Positions 1 to 7,037 of a DNA stretch of 35,197 bases are shown one piece after another; position 1 is the stretch's first letter; each line of letters starts with the position of its first letter. Made by a program: the position numbers and the translations under genes. Below the pieces are notes generated by a model that saw only the letters and a program-made list of their open reading frames with translations, ran no database searches and was not told where the DNA came from. The stretch spans positions 1 through 35,197 of the forward strand of contig CAIKAH010000023.1 in the NCBI GenBank assembly GCA_903825355.1, read 5' to 3'. The DNA comes from an uncultured bacterium. GTDB lineage: Bacteria > Babelota > Babeliae > Babelales > RVW-14.

Positions 1-2
1 AT

Positions 3-41
3 CCAGCCTACGCCAAGGCTATGCCGGAAAGGGTAGGGTGA
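3..41 (+). CDS. Possible C-terminal tail of a gene entering from the left
   Basis: Frame 3 is open from the window edge to a TGA at 39-41 (tail reads PAYAKAMPERVG), and a terminator hairpin begins at the next base. The tight stop-terminator arrangement is the only support. Twelve residues are too few to name a family, and another frame is also open through this stretch. Confidence 0.25.
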   Translation, partial: PAYAKAMPERVG

Positions 42-93
42 AAAACAGCAAAACATTGATCAGGAGGTGTTATTGCTGTTTTTGTGATTTTTT
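42..93 (+). terminator. Rho-independent terminator for an upstream plus-strand gene
   Basis: The ten-base arm AAAACAGCAA (42-51) pairs with TTGCTGTTTT (73-82), extended inward by AACA/TGTT. A broken T tract (TTTTTGTGATTTTTT) follows. It would end a transcript entering from the left, convergent with the minus-strand gene at 145-1131. Confidence 0.65.
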
Positions 94-102
94 AAATTGA
101 GA

Positions 103-130
103 AGAGGGGCTGTTTGGCTACAACCCCTCT
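103..130 (-). terminator. Terminator hairpin of the leucine-rich-repeat gene
   Basis: AGAGGGG (103-109) pairs with CCCCTCT (124-130), with an inner TGT/ACA extension. It lies 14 bases beyond the stop of the minus-strand gene. The minus-strand T run after it is weak, so termination may be partial. Confidence 0.55.
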
Positions 131-144
131 GTGTGGTCTGTGTT

Positions 145-1131
145 TTATGCTGCCGGCAAGCCTGAGCGAGCACGGTTTGCTGCAACCATGGCGTTGATAT
201 CAGCAATCACTGCTGCATGTTCCCTTGTTGCTCTAATCCGGAATTCGATGAGATTTTGATTGTTGTAAGCCTGGAGGAAAGCGAGGTTAGGGTTATTGCT
301 GAGATCAAGAGTAATAAGGCCTGGATTGTTGGAGGCCTGAAGGCAAGTGAGAGCAGGGTTATGGTTGAGATTAAGAGTGGTAAGACCTGTATTTGAGGCA
401 TTAAGATAAGTGAGAGCAGGGTTATTGCTGAGATCAAGAGTGGTAAGTCCTGTATTAAAAGAGGCAGTAAGTGCATTGAGTGAGCAAGAGGTTATGGCGA
501 TAGAGCTCCGTGAGGGTAAAGCTTGTAAGTGTAGTTTGTTTTGTTTTGGAGAGCACAAGACCAAATCAATAATAAGCTGTGCGAGTTTGTTGTCATGTGG
601 TAAGCCGTGTAATGGAGCGAAGTTGAGTTTGTAGTCACTGGCATCATTAAAGTCATTAAACACAGCCCCTAGGTTAACTGTTTCGTCAAGATTATCACCA
701 CTGCGGTCTTGCTTCCACCAAGTGTAGCGGTATGCCATTTTGATGCGTTCATCATCCTCTGGCAGAGAATAAAACAGTTCACGTGCTTTTGTAAGCGATT
801 TGCCGGTAAGAGCAGCTACTGCTTCGACTAAAGCATGTGTATATGGTTCTTGGATTAGGCTGATTTTAGCAAGGGCAGCGCGAGGTACTGTGCTTGTGCC
901 AGTAGGTAGTTTTAAATTGTTTATAGTCATGGCTATGCGTTGTTTGGCTGCGACCTTGCCAGGGGTGCTTGTTGCAGCTAGGGCTTTTAGATCATCATAT
1001 GACAGAAATGAAGTGAATGTTGAATCTGATAAAACAGTGCCAAAGTCATGAGATGGAGCTGGTGCAGCAGCCGGTAACGATAAAACAGAAAGGCTTATCG
1101 TGATGGCGAAGAGGGAAGGTGCTCGTTTCAT
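145..1131 (-). CDS. Secreted leucine-rich-repeat protein
   Basis: 328 residues, function unknown. The start at 1131 is chosen over an ATG six codons upstream because GGAG lies seven bases ahead of it and it gives a clean signal peptide (MKRAPSLFAITISLSVLSLPAAA). The middle part (about residues 25-215) is helical and matches no family I recognise. The C-terminal third (about 216-297) carries roughly four 21-22 residue units of the pattern LTxLxASNxGLTTLDLSNNPA, a bacterial leucine-rich repeat, visible in the DNA as near-identical 63-66 base units. Leucine-rich repeats are usually protein-binding surfaces; in host-associated bacteria secreted ones are often effectors or adhesins, which is inference here. 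It is monocistronic, with its own terminator. Confidence 0.8.
   Translation of the reverse strand: MKRAPSLFAITISLSVLSLPAAAPAPSHDFGTVLSDSTFTSFLSYDDLKALAATSTPGKVAAKQRIAMTINNLKLPTGTSTVPRAALAKISLIQEPYTHALVEAVAALTGKSLTKARELFYSLPEDDERIKMAYRYTWWKQDRSGDNLDETVNLGAVFNDFNDASDYKLNFAPLHGLPHDNKLAQLIIDLVLCSPKQNKLHLQALPSRSSIAITSCSLNALTASFNTGLTTLDLSNNPALTYLNASNTGLTTLNLNHNPALTCLQASNNPGLITLDLSNNPNLAFLQAYNNQNLIEFRIRATREHAAVIADINAMVAANRARSGLPAA
240..480 (-). repeat. Tandem 63-66 bp repeats encoding leucine-rich repeats
   Basis: Blocks sharing the forward-strand core gagatcaagagt recur at about 300, 366 (variant gagattaagagt) and 430. They are spaced by about one repeat unit and each encodes one LxxL...LDLSNNP unit. 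The high DNA identity suggests recent duplication or concerted evolution. Confidence 0.7.
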
Positions 1132-1284
1132 GATGGCTCCATTTTGCAAAAATCAGACTAATTAGATTTCTAATGGAATTATATGCTATTGCTTAGGATA
1201 TGCAACAATTTACCAGTGTGTAGATCTGTAAGGTTAGACTTTGCAGGGCAAGGCAGTGAAACACTTATGCAGGATATAGTATTG

Positions 1285-1425
1285 CTATTTTTGTGGTACT
1301 TGCTTGTAAGCTTTTTGCAGGTCTTGCTCAAATAACTGGTGCAAGCTGTTATTTACTCTTAAAAACCAAAATGCCTTTGTTTCTGTTTCGCGTAGGCAGA
1401 GTTTAATAAAATCTGAACGCTTCAT
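1285..1425 (-). CDS. Small ORF, 46 residues, possibly a remnant
   Basis: ATG at 1425 opens a 46-residue reading frame (starts MKRSDFIKLCLRETETKAFW) ending in TAG at 1285-1287. Its ATG overlaps the TGA of the upstream remnant in an ATGA junction, the usual sign of translational coupling. It is basic and mixed in composition, with no signal peptide or membrane segment. I do not recognise it. Its upstream partner is broken, so it may be either a surviving small gene or the tail of a decayed unit. Confidence 0.35.
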   Translation of the reverse strand: MKRSDFIKLCLRETETKAFWFLRVNNSLHQLFEQDLQKAYKQVPQK

Positions 1426-1632
1426 GAGATGCCTTTTGGTTGCATTCTTATTTCAACAAAGCGTTCGGAGGGTAGCCCGTTGTCATCAAACTCGATTGGG
1501 TAGAAAATGTTAAAGTCTTATTTTCTGCTTTCTGACTCATCACGAGCTGGTCGTTCTGTGGTTTAAGCGGTGTAAAGTATGGGGGCCAGTTTGCTTGCTA
1601 CTAAGTCGAAAAAAGTGATCTTTTCCGGGCAT
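1422..1632 (-). pseudogene. Likely decayed small gene, about 70 codons, two frameshifts
   Basis: AGGAAG and a spacer precede ATG at 1632, which opens MPGKDHFFRLSSKQTGPHTL and stops at 1540. Protein-like sequence continues in a second frame (LKPQNDQLVMSQKAENKT) and then a third (FYPIEFDDNGLPSERFVEI...QPKGIS), ending in a TGA at 1422-1424 that overlaps the next ATG. The three pieces join into one plausible hydrophilic protein if two frameshifts are removed. Family unknown. Chance open frames are the alternative. Confidence 0.35.
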
Positions 1633-1716
1633 TTTACTTCCTTTTTGATTTGTCCTTAATATACAATTAGGATTAATGTCGTTGTGGTGGAAAATAAACA
1701 ATGGAGGGGTTTATTG

Positions 1717-3561
1717 ATGATGATTTCAAGGTTTTATTTTTGTTTTGGTATTATTCTATTGTTTCTTTCTACTTCATTACTGGGCGCAGATGATCTTGTT
1801 TTTGCCTCAAGAAAAAATGACGTTTCTAAGGTAAAGCAGTGTATAGCTGAAGGGATGCATCCTGACCAGGAAGATGAGTTAACCAATACTGCATTGATGT
1901 GGGCTGCTTCGAATGGGAATATAGAAATTGCTGAATTTTTGATTACAGCTGGTGCTGATTCTAATAAAAAAAGACATCGGGGAGATGGTTTTGATGGATT
2001 TACTCCATTGTGCTTTGCTTTGCACGCAAAGCAGGTATCTATAATTCCTCTACTGCTGTCAAAAACAGATCTTAATAGACTAGACGTTAATCCACTTTCT
2101 ATTGCTATTTCTTCAGCCTGTGATGAGGGGATTCAGTATATTTTGTCTGCAGGTATTTCTCAATCTTATAAGAATGAGGCTTTGGCTTTTGCCCTAAGCA
2201 AAGATCGTATTGATATTTTTCGCCTCCTTTTGGAGAATGGCGCTGATATTAATGCTGAAATAATTGCTCGTGATGGACGTTCTTATTCTATCTTGCAATG
2301 TGCTGTGCTAACAAAAGAAACTGCTATGGTTCAGTTAGTGCTAAGTGCCGGAGCATCAATTAATAAGGTAACTAGTAATAAATCAACAGCGCTTTCACTT
2401 GCTGCAGAGATTGGGGCAGATAAAATAGTGCGGTTACTAATTGATGCTGGTAGTGATGTAGATGCGGGACGCGCATTAAAGCTAGCAGCATCAAACGGTC
2501 ATAATTTCATAATTAGCTTATTGTTGAAGGCTGGTGCAGATCCTCAGTATGTAGAAGGTGCTGACTTAATAACACCATTTATGGCTGCCAAGCTTAATAA
2601 TCATGATGATGCAGCGATGTTGCTTAAAAATTATATTATTGCTCAACATGAGGGAGATGAACAACGGGCTGCTGAAATCATGCTTACAAAAGAAATAGCA
2701 TACATGGAGACCCAATCAAATATTATTTCTTCCAATGTATGCCCAATGCTCTCTGCTCAGGTGAGTGAGATAACTCACGACCTATTTGCAAAAATGAAAG
2801 CTCCTCAAAATTTAAAAATCTATTTTGAAAATTCAGATGATGTTAATCTTTGTGGTGCATATACCCGAGTTGATAGGCGAGAGATTTACTTAGGGTTTGG
2901 ATTGATTAAAAAAGTATTTCTTGAGGCATCAGCTGATCAGAAAATATTGTTTAAGTCTTTTCTTCGAAACATTATTGCACATGAAGTTGGTCATAACATT
3001 GATCCAGAATTTGATGCTGGTCATCATGACATGTGCGATCCATGGTGGTTATATGCTATGTGTGATGCTTTTAAAAATATTGGTTATGCTGCGCCCTTGT
3101 GGCTGCTTGCGTTAGCAAGTTCTGATGCTCAAATTGAGCATGTATTAACACTGTTTGCCAGCACAGCAACGATCACTGCTTTTTTGTCGAAAGTAGTGTA
3201 TCCATTACGCAGAAAATCGATTTCACGCAGTCTTGAATGTAACGCTGATAGGCTCTCCTTGAGAGGATTAGATGATGTTAAAGAAGCTGCTGATGATTGG
3301 GAAAAGCTTTTTCAGGAGCTTGATTGTCATCTAAAGAGTGAATTGAAAGTAGCGGCTAGAGCTATGTTGGAAGGTATTAAAGGTGGAGTGAGAGATGCTA
3401 GCCCATTAGCGTGTGCAAAAGCAGCATTCAAGCATGGCAAAAAAATATTTGGCATAGTTGCTAATTTATACACCCCCAACATATTCAGAACACATCCAAC
3501 GGCTGATAGGCGTGTTGCCAATATACGAAAACATGCTGATGCGATGTTGGCCTCTGAGTAG
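1717..3561 (+). CDS. Secreted ankyrin-repeat / M48-type zinc metallopeptidase fusion
   Basis: 614 residues. The start at 1717 follows GGAGGGG by seven bases; the longer frame from a GTG at 1684 lacks a site. A signal peptide or membrane anchor (MMISRFYFCFGIILLFLSTS) is followed by about eight ankyrin repeats (residues 25-310; typical pieces TALMWAASNGNIEIAEFLI and LLLENGADINAE). The C-terminal half is a metallopeptidase: HEVGH at 422-426 gives two zinc-binding His and the catalytic Glu, and ECNAD at 507-511 gives the downstream Glu ligand of M48. The THP...R motif near 592 matches the end of M48 domains, and hydrophobic segments lie between the motifs as in HtpX/Ste24. M48 enzymes cleave membrane or misfolded proteins; an ankyrin front end suggests a protein-targeted, perhaps host-directed, protease (inference). 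It has its own leader and no operon partner. Confidence 0.8.
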   Translation: MMISRFYFCFGIILLFLSTSLLGADDLVFASRKNDVSKVKQCIAEGMHPDQEDELTNTALMWAASNGNIEIAEFLITAGADSNKKRHRGDGFDGFTPLCFALHAKQVSIIPLLLSKTDLNRLDVNPLSIAISSACDEGIQYILSAGISQSYKNEALAFALSKDRIDIFRLLLENGADINAEIIARDGRSYSILQCAVLTKETAMVQLVLSAGASINKVTSNKSTALSLAAEIGADKIVRLLIDAGSDVDAGRALKLAASNGHNFIISLLLKAGADPQYVEGADLITPFMAAKLNNHDDAAMLLKNYIIAQHEGDEQRAAEIMLTKEIAYMETQSNIISSNVCPMLSAQVSEITHDLFAKMKAPQNLKIYFENSDDVNLCGAYTRVDRREIYLGFGLIKKVFLEASADQKILFKSFLRNIIAHEVGHNIDPEFDAGHHDMCDPWWLYAMCDAFKNIGYAAPLWLLALASSDAQIEHVLTLFASTATITAFLSKVVYPLRRKSISRSLECNADRLSLRGLDDVKEAADDWEKLFQELDCHLKSELKVAARAMLEGIKGGVRDASPLACAKAAFKHGKKIFGIVANLYTPNIFRTHPTADRRVANIRKHADAMLASE

Positions 3562-3626
3562 CCCTTCGTATTGGTTTTGGGGTTGTTTGATCTACTTAGT
3601 TGTATGTAAAAAGTAATAGTTGTGAG

Positions 3627-4133
3627 CTACAGCTGAGCTAAAAAAGTGTCAACTTGATTGGTGTTTTTGAGCATCATCACTTTATTGGCAGGAACGGTAG
3701 CTAGTATTCGTAGAATTTCATTGCGGTAGCGCTTTTCCCAATGCCAGGCCCAAGACACAAATTCCCAAGTCAAGGTATTTGGGCAGCCAGGGGCAAATTC
3801 TTCTTTGGTAAAGATCGATTGAAAAGCGCGTTTAATAATGCGCCATAAACATGTTCTTCGTGGTATATCCAAAAAAATGATCGTGTCAGCATACGCAATG
3901 CGCTCGGTAAGATGTCGTATCGAGTTACCATCCATCACCCACGCATCTTGTTTGCATCCTTGCATCATGAGATCATAGAACTCTTCAGCTGGTCGTCGTA
4001 TACGCCCTGGAAGCCAATACAAATGGTCTAGTTGAATAAGCGGAAGCTTTAGTTTTGCAGACAATATTTTTGCTACTGTACTTTTACCGCTACCCGGTGA
4101 GCCGATAATGATGATACGTTTCATGAATGGCAT
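3627..4133 (-). CDS. P-loop kinase of the FlaR / adenylate-kinase-like family
   Basis: 168 residues. The Walker A motif GSPGSGKST at about 11-19 and the following LDHLYWLPG match small P-loop proteins annotated as DNA topology modulation protein FlaR or adenylate kinase-related. The family fold phosphorylates nucleotides or similar small molecules, but the substrate is not established. The WVMDGN segment and the Arg-rich lid (RIIKRAF) fit. The start is uncertain: MPFMKR at 4133 or the internal Met at 4124. Neither has a good Shine-Dalgarno site, and translation is probably coupled to the gspF-like gene, which stops 12 bases upstream. It is the last gene of a three-gene minus-strand operon. 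Confidence 0.75.
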   Translation of the reverse strand: MPFMKRIIIIGSPGSGKSTVAKILSAKLKLPLIQLDHLYWLPGRIRRPAEEFYDLMMQGCKQDAWVMDGNSIRHLTERIAYADTIIFLDIPRRTCLWRIIKRAFQSIFTKEEFAPGCPNTLTWEFVSWAWHWEKRYRNEILRILATVPANKVMMLKNTNQVDTFLAQL

Positions 4134-4145
4134 TCATATGAGGAT

Positions 4146-5351
4146 TTAAAATTTAATAAGTGATCCTAATTGCATTATAGGTAAATACAGTATTACAAGC
4201 AATCCGCCGATGAGCAGTCCGGTGGCAATAGTTAAAAAAGGCCCAATCAGCTTAGTAAAGAGCGCAGTTTGCTGTTGCATAATGGCGGTTAATTCTTGTT
4301 TGGCTTGTGCAAGCATTGGGGTTACATCCCCTGTTTCCTCACCAATACTGATCAAGGGGCCTATAAAGCTGATAGAGCTCTGTTGTTGAAGGAGTGCAAA
4401 ACCATCGCTTAACTTTTTACCTGCTTGTAAAGCGTTAATGCTCGCTTGAATGAGTTGTTGCGTGATAGGGTTTTTAGTGCTTTGTGCCATTGCTGTGCAT
4501 GCATTAACAATAGAAAGTCCATTGCTCGTGTACGCATGCATAATGGTTAGCCAGCGTAATATATCAGCATGCAGGAGGGTGTTACGCACAAAGGGTAACC
4601 GCGCAGCAAATGACATAAAGGATATTTTTTTGCGGCATAGATTAAGAAGAAGTAGCATGCCCATCAGTAACCCCCCACTGATCATAAGTGCCAAGGGGGT
4701 AAAAAAAGAGGCTATGGTATTGCCAAGTACCATGATTGAGGGAGGCGGTACGTTGCACTGCTTGTAGAGGTGTACAAATTGTGGCATGAGTACCGTAAAC
4801 GTTACACATAGAATCGTACTTGCGACAGCCATAGTAATGACAGGTCCAGTGCAGGCAGTCCTAACGGTTTTTTGGAATTCATAATCTGCTAGCATCATGG
4901 CGCTAATGGTATTGAGGGCTGCTATCAGTGAACCCGTTTTTTCGCTGGTTTGAATGAGGGGATGCACGTAAGCAGGGAAGTAGGGGTATTTTTTGATAAT
5001 TGCGTAGAGCGGCTGTCCTTGTTCAAGCGCTATGGTCATAGCGTGAATATCATTTTTTAAGCGGCTATTAGATTGTACCTCTTGCAAGATAGTTAATGCT
5101 TGTTTTAAGGCAATTCCTGCTTGTAAAAATGAAGAGAGGTGAGTAAAAAATAGGTGGCATGCGTATGTTGAAGGGCGACTGCGTATGGGTAGCTGCAGAT
5201 ACTGCCACACGGGAGAGGTCTCTCGTGCTGACAATAGTGCGATGTTTTTTAAAAGAAGGATGTTTTTTAAGCTTGCTTGGTCAATAGCTTCTTTTATCCC
5301 ATGGCATCCGGAACCATCAATATTCATGCCGCGCCAGCGGTAAAGTGGCAT
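4146..5351 (-). CDS. Type II secretion / type IV pilus inner-membrane protein (GspF/PilC)
   Basis: 401 residues, the usual length for GspF/PilC. The N-terminal YRWRGMNIDGSG is the typical opening. Two T2SSF domains follow (about 63-185 and 267-388), each with the conserved helical core (FFTHLSSFLQAGIALKQAL; LTIMHAYTSNGLSIVNACTA) and membrane spans, including the terminal hydrophobic helix. This protein is the inner-membrane platform that works with the assembly ATPase and prepilins. AAGGA precedes ATG at 5351 by seven bases. The neighbours are DUF167 and a FlaR-like kinase, not the ATPase, peptidase or pilins, so the rest of the machine must be encoded elsewhere. Confidence 0.9.
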   Translation of the reverse strand: MPLYRWRGMNIDGSGCHGIKEAIDQASLKNILLLKNIALLSARETSPVWQYLQLPIRSRPSTYACHLFFTHLSSFLQAGIALKQALTILQEVQSNSRLKNDIHAMTIALEQGQPLYAIIKKYPYFPAYVHPLIQTSEKTGSLIAALNTISAMMLADYEFQKTVRTACTGPVITMAVASTILCVTFTVLMPQFVHLYKQCNVPPPSIMVLGNTIASFFTPLALMISGGLLMGMLLLLNLCRKKISFMSFAARLPFVRNTLLHADILRWLTIMHAYTSNGLSIVNACTAMAQSTKNPITQQLIQASINALQAGKKLSDGFALLQQQSSISFIGPLISIGEETGDVTPMLAQAKQELTAIMQQQTALFTKLIGPFLTIATGLLIGGLLVILYLPIMQLGSLIKF

Positions 5352-5373
5352 ATGCTATCCTTACTCCTATGAT

Positions 5374-5664
5374 TTATATACTCAAGAGTTGCTGTTGTTG
5401 TTCAATCCCCAGCCGTTGCAACATGGTTTGTTCGTCTAGTGAGCTGATAGCAATTACTTTTTTTCTACTGGTTTGGCCTTGAATAATCCGTACATCTGCT
5501 TGAGGGATTGCTAATTTTTTTGCCAAGAATTTAACCAGCTCAGCATTAGCTTTACCATCTTCTGGCGGGCTTTTTAAGCGGCAAGTTAGTATGCCTTTTG
5601 CAGTTTGTAACAATTCTTGTTTGCCGGCTTGTGGAATTACTTTGAGTGCGAGCGTGGCAGCCAT
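5374..5664 (-). CDS. DUF167 / YggU family protein
   Basis: 96 residues, the normal family size. The start at 5664 (MAATLALKV) is chosen because it gives the family N-terminus and has AAGG eight bases ahead; the longer frame to 5724 would add an unlikely hydrophobic leader. The conserved core KSPPEDGKANAELVKFLAKKL is clear, followed by the strand-turn VRIIQGQTSRKKVI. DUF167 proteins are small, cytosolic and structurally known, but their function is not settled. They are often near cell-division or YggT-type genes; here the gene leads an operon with the GspF-like gene 22 bases downstream. Confidence 0.9.
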   Translation of the reverse strand: MAATLALKVIPQAGKQELLQTAKGILTCRLKSPPEDGKANAELVKFLAKKLAIPQADVRIIQGQTSRKKVIAISSLDEQTMLQRLGIEQQQQLLSI

Positions 5665-5739
5665 AAAAGTACCTTTTTTTGAAATTATGATAAAAAATAC
5701 AAGACAAAGCACAGAAGATATCATATACTACCTTCACCT

Positions 5740-5768
5740 TTGACATCAAAAAAAAGAGAAAATACAAA
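5740..5768 (+). promoter_or_regulatory. Sigma-70-type promoter of the tRNA cluster
   Basis: A perfect -35 TTGACA (5740-5745), a 17-base spacer and a -10 TACAAA (5763-5768, four of six consensus bases) lie directly in front of tRNA-Arg. Normal spacing would put the start of transcription at or within a base or two of the first tRNA nucleotide (5774). Confidence 0.6.
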
Positions 5769-5773
5769 ATTTT

Positions 5774-5850
5774 GCGCCTATAGCTCAATTGGATAGAGCA
5801 TCAGACTACGAATCTGAAGGTTATAGGTTCGACTCCTATTGGGCGCACCA
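5774..5850 (+). tRNA. tRNA-Arg(ACG), CCA encoded
   Basis: The acceptor arm GCGCCTA pairs with TGGGCGC (one T-G pair). The anticodon stem TCAGA/TCTGA carries loop CTACGAA, giving anticodon ACG. The T arm ATAGG-TTCGACT-CCTAT is perfect. The discriminator is A and CCA is encoded at 5848-5850. The A34 is expected to be deaminated to inosine by TadA. It is the first gene of a three-tRNA cluster. Confidence 0.97.
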
Positions 5851-5860
5851 CTATTTGTGT

Positions 5861-5952
5861 GGAGAGATGGCTGAGCGGCTGAAAGCACTCGCCTGCTAAG
5901 CGAGTATCTGGGGTAACCCGGATCGAGGGTTCGAATCCCTCTCTCTCCACCA
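5861..5952 (+). tRNA. tRNA-Ser(GCT), CCA encoded
   Basis: A class II tRNA of 92 nt. The acceptor GGAGAGA/TCTCTCC is perfect. The anticodon stem CTCGC/GCGAG has loop CTGCTAA (anticodon GCT). A long variable arm and the T arm GAGGG-TTCGAAT-CCCTC follow. The discriminator base is A (5949), not the G usual for bacterial tRNA-Ser. It lies ten bases after tRNA-Arg. Confidence 0.97.
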
Positions 5953-5976
5953 TACTATGCTTGAAAAATATTCTTC

Positions 5977-6068
5977 GGAGAGATGGCAGAGTGGTTGAAT
6001 GCAACGGTCTTGAAAACCGTCATCCCGCGGAAGCGGGATCGGGAGTTCGAATCTCCCTCTCTCCACCA
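5977..6068 (+). tRNA. tRNA-Ser(TGA), CCA encoded
   Basis: A class II tRNA of 92 nt. The acceptor is GGAGAGA/TCTCTCC. The anticodon stem ACGGT/ACCGT has loop CTTGAAA (anticodon TGA). The long variable hairpin is TCCCGC-ggaa-GCGGGA and the T arm GGGAG-TTCGAAT-CTCCC. The discriminator is A, as in the neighbouring tRNA-Ser, and CCA is encoded. Confidence 0.97.
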
Positions 6069-6102
6069 GAAATCAAAAAACATATTTCCCTATTTATCGC
6101 CT

Positions 6103-6131
6103 TAAAAACTAGCCTACGATACTAGTTTTTA
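6103..6131 (+). terminator. Terminator of the tRNA cluster
   Basis: TAAAAACTAG (6103-6112) and CTAGTTTTTA (6122-6131) form a ten-base stem with a nine-base loop, 35 bases past the last tRNA. The stem is AT-rich, but its own T arm provides the T run. Confidence 0.6.
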
Positions 6132-6137
6132 TATTGC

Positions 6138-6168
6138 TTGCTAAAAAACAATGCAGGCGATTTATAAT
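6138..6168 (+). promoter_or_regulatory. Candidate promoter of the photolyase cluster
   Basis: A perfect -10 TATAAT (6163-6168) has a -35 candidate TTGCTA (6138-6143) at a long 19-base spacing. It sits 65 bases before the first gene of the cluster. This region is AT-rich, so chance matches are likely. Confidence 0.35.
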
Positions 6169-6232
6169 CAAAAAAAATATTACCTCAACTGCCTTAACAA
6201 TAATCTAAAGCTCTTTTATAGAAGTTGACGCT

Positions 6233-7000
6233 ATGAAAAATGCCTATGTAAAGACTCTTACTGGTATTTCTTATGTCGGAATGGTGGCTGTAAATTTTAT
6301 GGCTAATAGCTTGCCGATTAATGGTCAGTTAACAGGAGCGATTGCTGATCGCTACCAAAATCTTTTTGTACCAGCAGCTCAGGCTTTTTCTATTTGGGGG
6401 CTTATATATTTTTTGCTTGGGGCTTATGTGCTTTATAATTTTGTTAATCACACTGTAAAAACAGAAGCACTCTTCCAAAAAATAAATCCCATTTTTTTTG
6501 CTACTTGCCTTGCAAATATTTCATGGATATTTGCTTGGCACTATGATCGTATTATCTTTTCCACTTTCATCATGGCAACTTTGTTATTCTTGCTTGTAAA
6601 AATTGCCAATATTATTTCCTCAGAGCAGTGCTCATTTATTCAAAATATTTTTATTAGGGCTCCGTTTAGCATTTATTTTAGCTGGATTGTAGTCGCTTCA
6701 ATTGCCAATATTGTTGTTTTTTTAGTCAGTATTGGATGGAACAGGTTTGTCATTTCTGAATCTCTCTGGACTAGTATTATTCTTTTATTGGGAGCTATGA
6801 TATCTATATTTTGGATGCTTAAAGACAGAAATGTTTTTTATGGGCAGGTATTTATTTGGGCTTATGGATGGATACTGTTTAAGCATCTGTCTGCAAATGG
6901 TTTTGCAGCACAATATCCAAGTATTATTGCAACAGTTCTTATTTGCTTGTTTTTAGATGTATTTTTTATGATACGAATGTTGTACAAAAAAATACATTAA
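6233..7000 (+). CDS. TspO/MBR-like tryptophan-rich membrane protein
   Basis: 255 residues with about seven or eight hydrophobic spans. AQAFSIWGLIYFLLGAYVL near residue 50 and the repeated aromatic positions (NISWIFAWHYDR) resemble the larger TspO/tryptophan-rich sensory relatives that sit beside photolyase genes in many bacteria. Those proteins bind tetrapyrroles or isoprenoids and influence light and oxygen responses; the exact role here is not shown. ATG at 6233 has no clear Shine-Dalgarno site. It leads a four-gene plus-strand cluster with a photolyase, DUF2177 and DUF1295. The sequence is visibly more AT-rich than the pheS-galU region (for example 19 of 60 bases are G or C at 6481-6540). 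Confidence 0.6.
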   Translation: MKNAYVKTLTGISYVGMVAVNFMANSLPINGQLTGAIADRYQNLFVPAAQAFSIWGLIYFLLGAYVLYNFVNHTVKTEALFQKINPIFFATCLANISWIFAWHYDRIIFSTFIMATLLFLLVKIANIISSEQCSFIQNIFIRAPFSIYFSWIVVASIANIVVFLVSIGWNRFVISESLWTSIILLLGAMISIFWMLKDRNVFYGQVFIWAYGWILFKHLSANGFAAQYPSIIATVLICLFLDVFFMIRMLYKKIH

Positions 7001-7037
7001 ATACCACATATAAAAAAGACTTTTAAATGGCGTTGTT

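Larger units (their letters stand above)
1132..1716. other. 584-base gap with a possible decayed gene pair
   Basis: There is no intact gene of convincing length here. The minus strand from 1632 to 1285 shows a start with a Shine-Dalgarno site, coding-like sequence broken by frameshifts, and a coupled small ORF (listed separately). The remainder (1132-1284 and 1633-1716) is AT-rich, probably carrying the promoters of the divergent genes on each side; I see no clear -35/-10 pair. Confidence 0.5.

Noticed and set aside
207..476. 89-residue minus-strand ORF with leucine/isoleucine repeats
   Set aside because: A shifted frame of the leucine-rich-repeat gene; its repeats come from the same DNA repeats.
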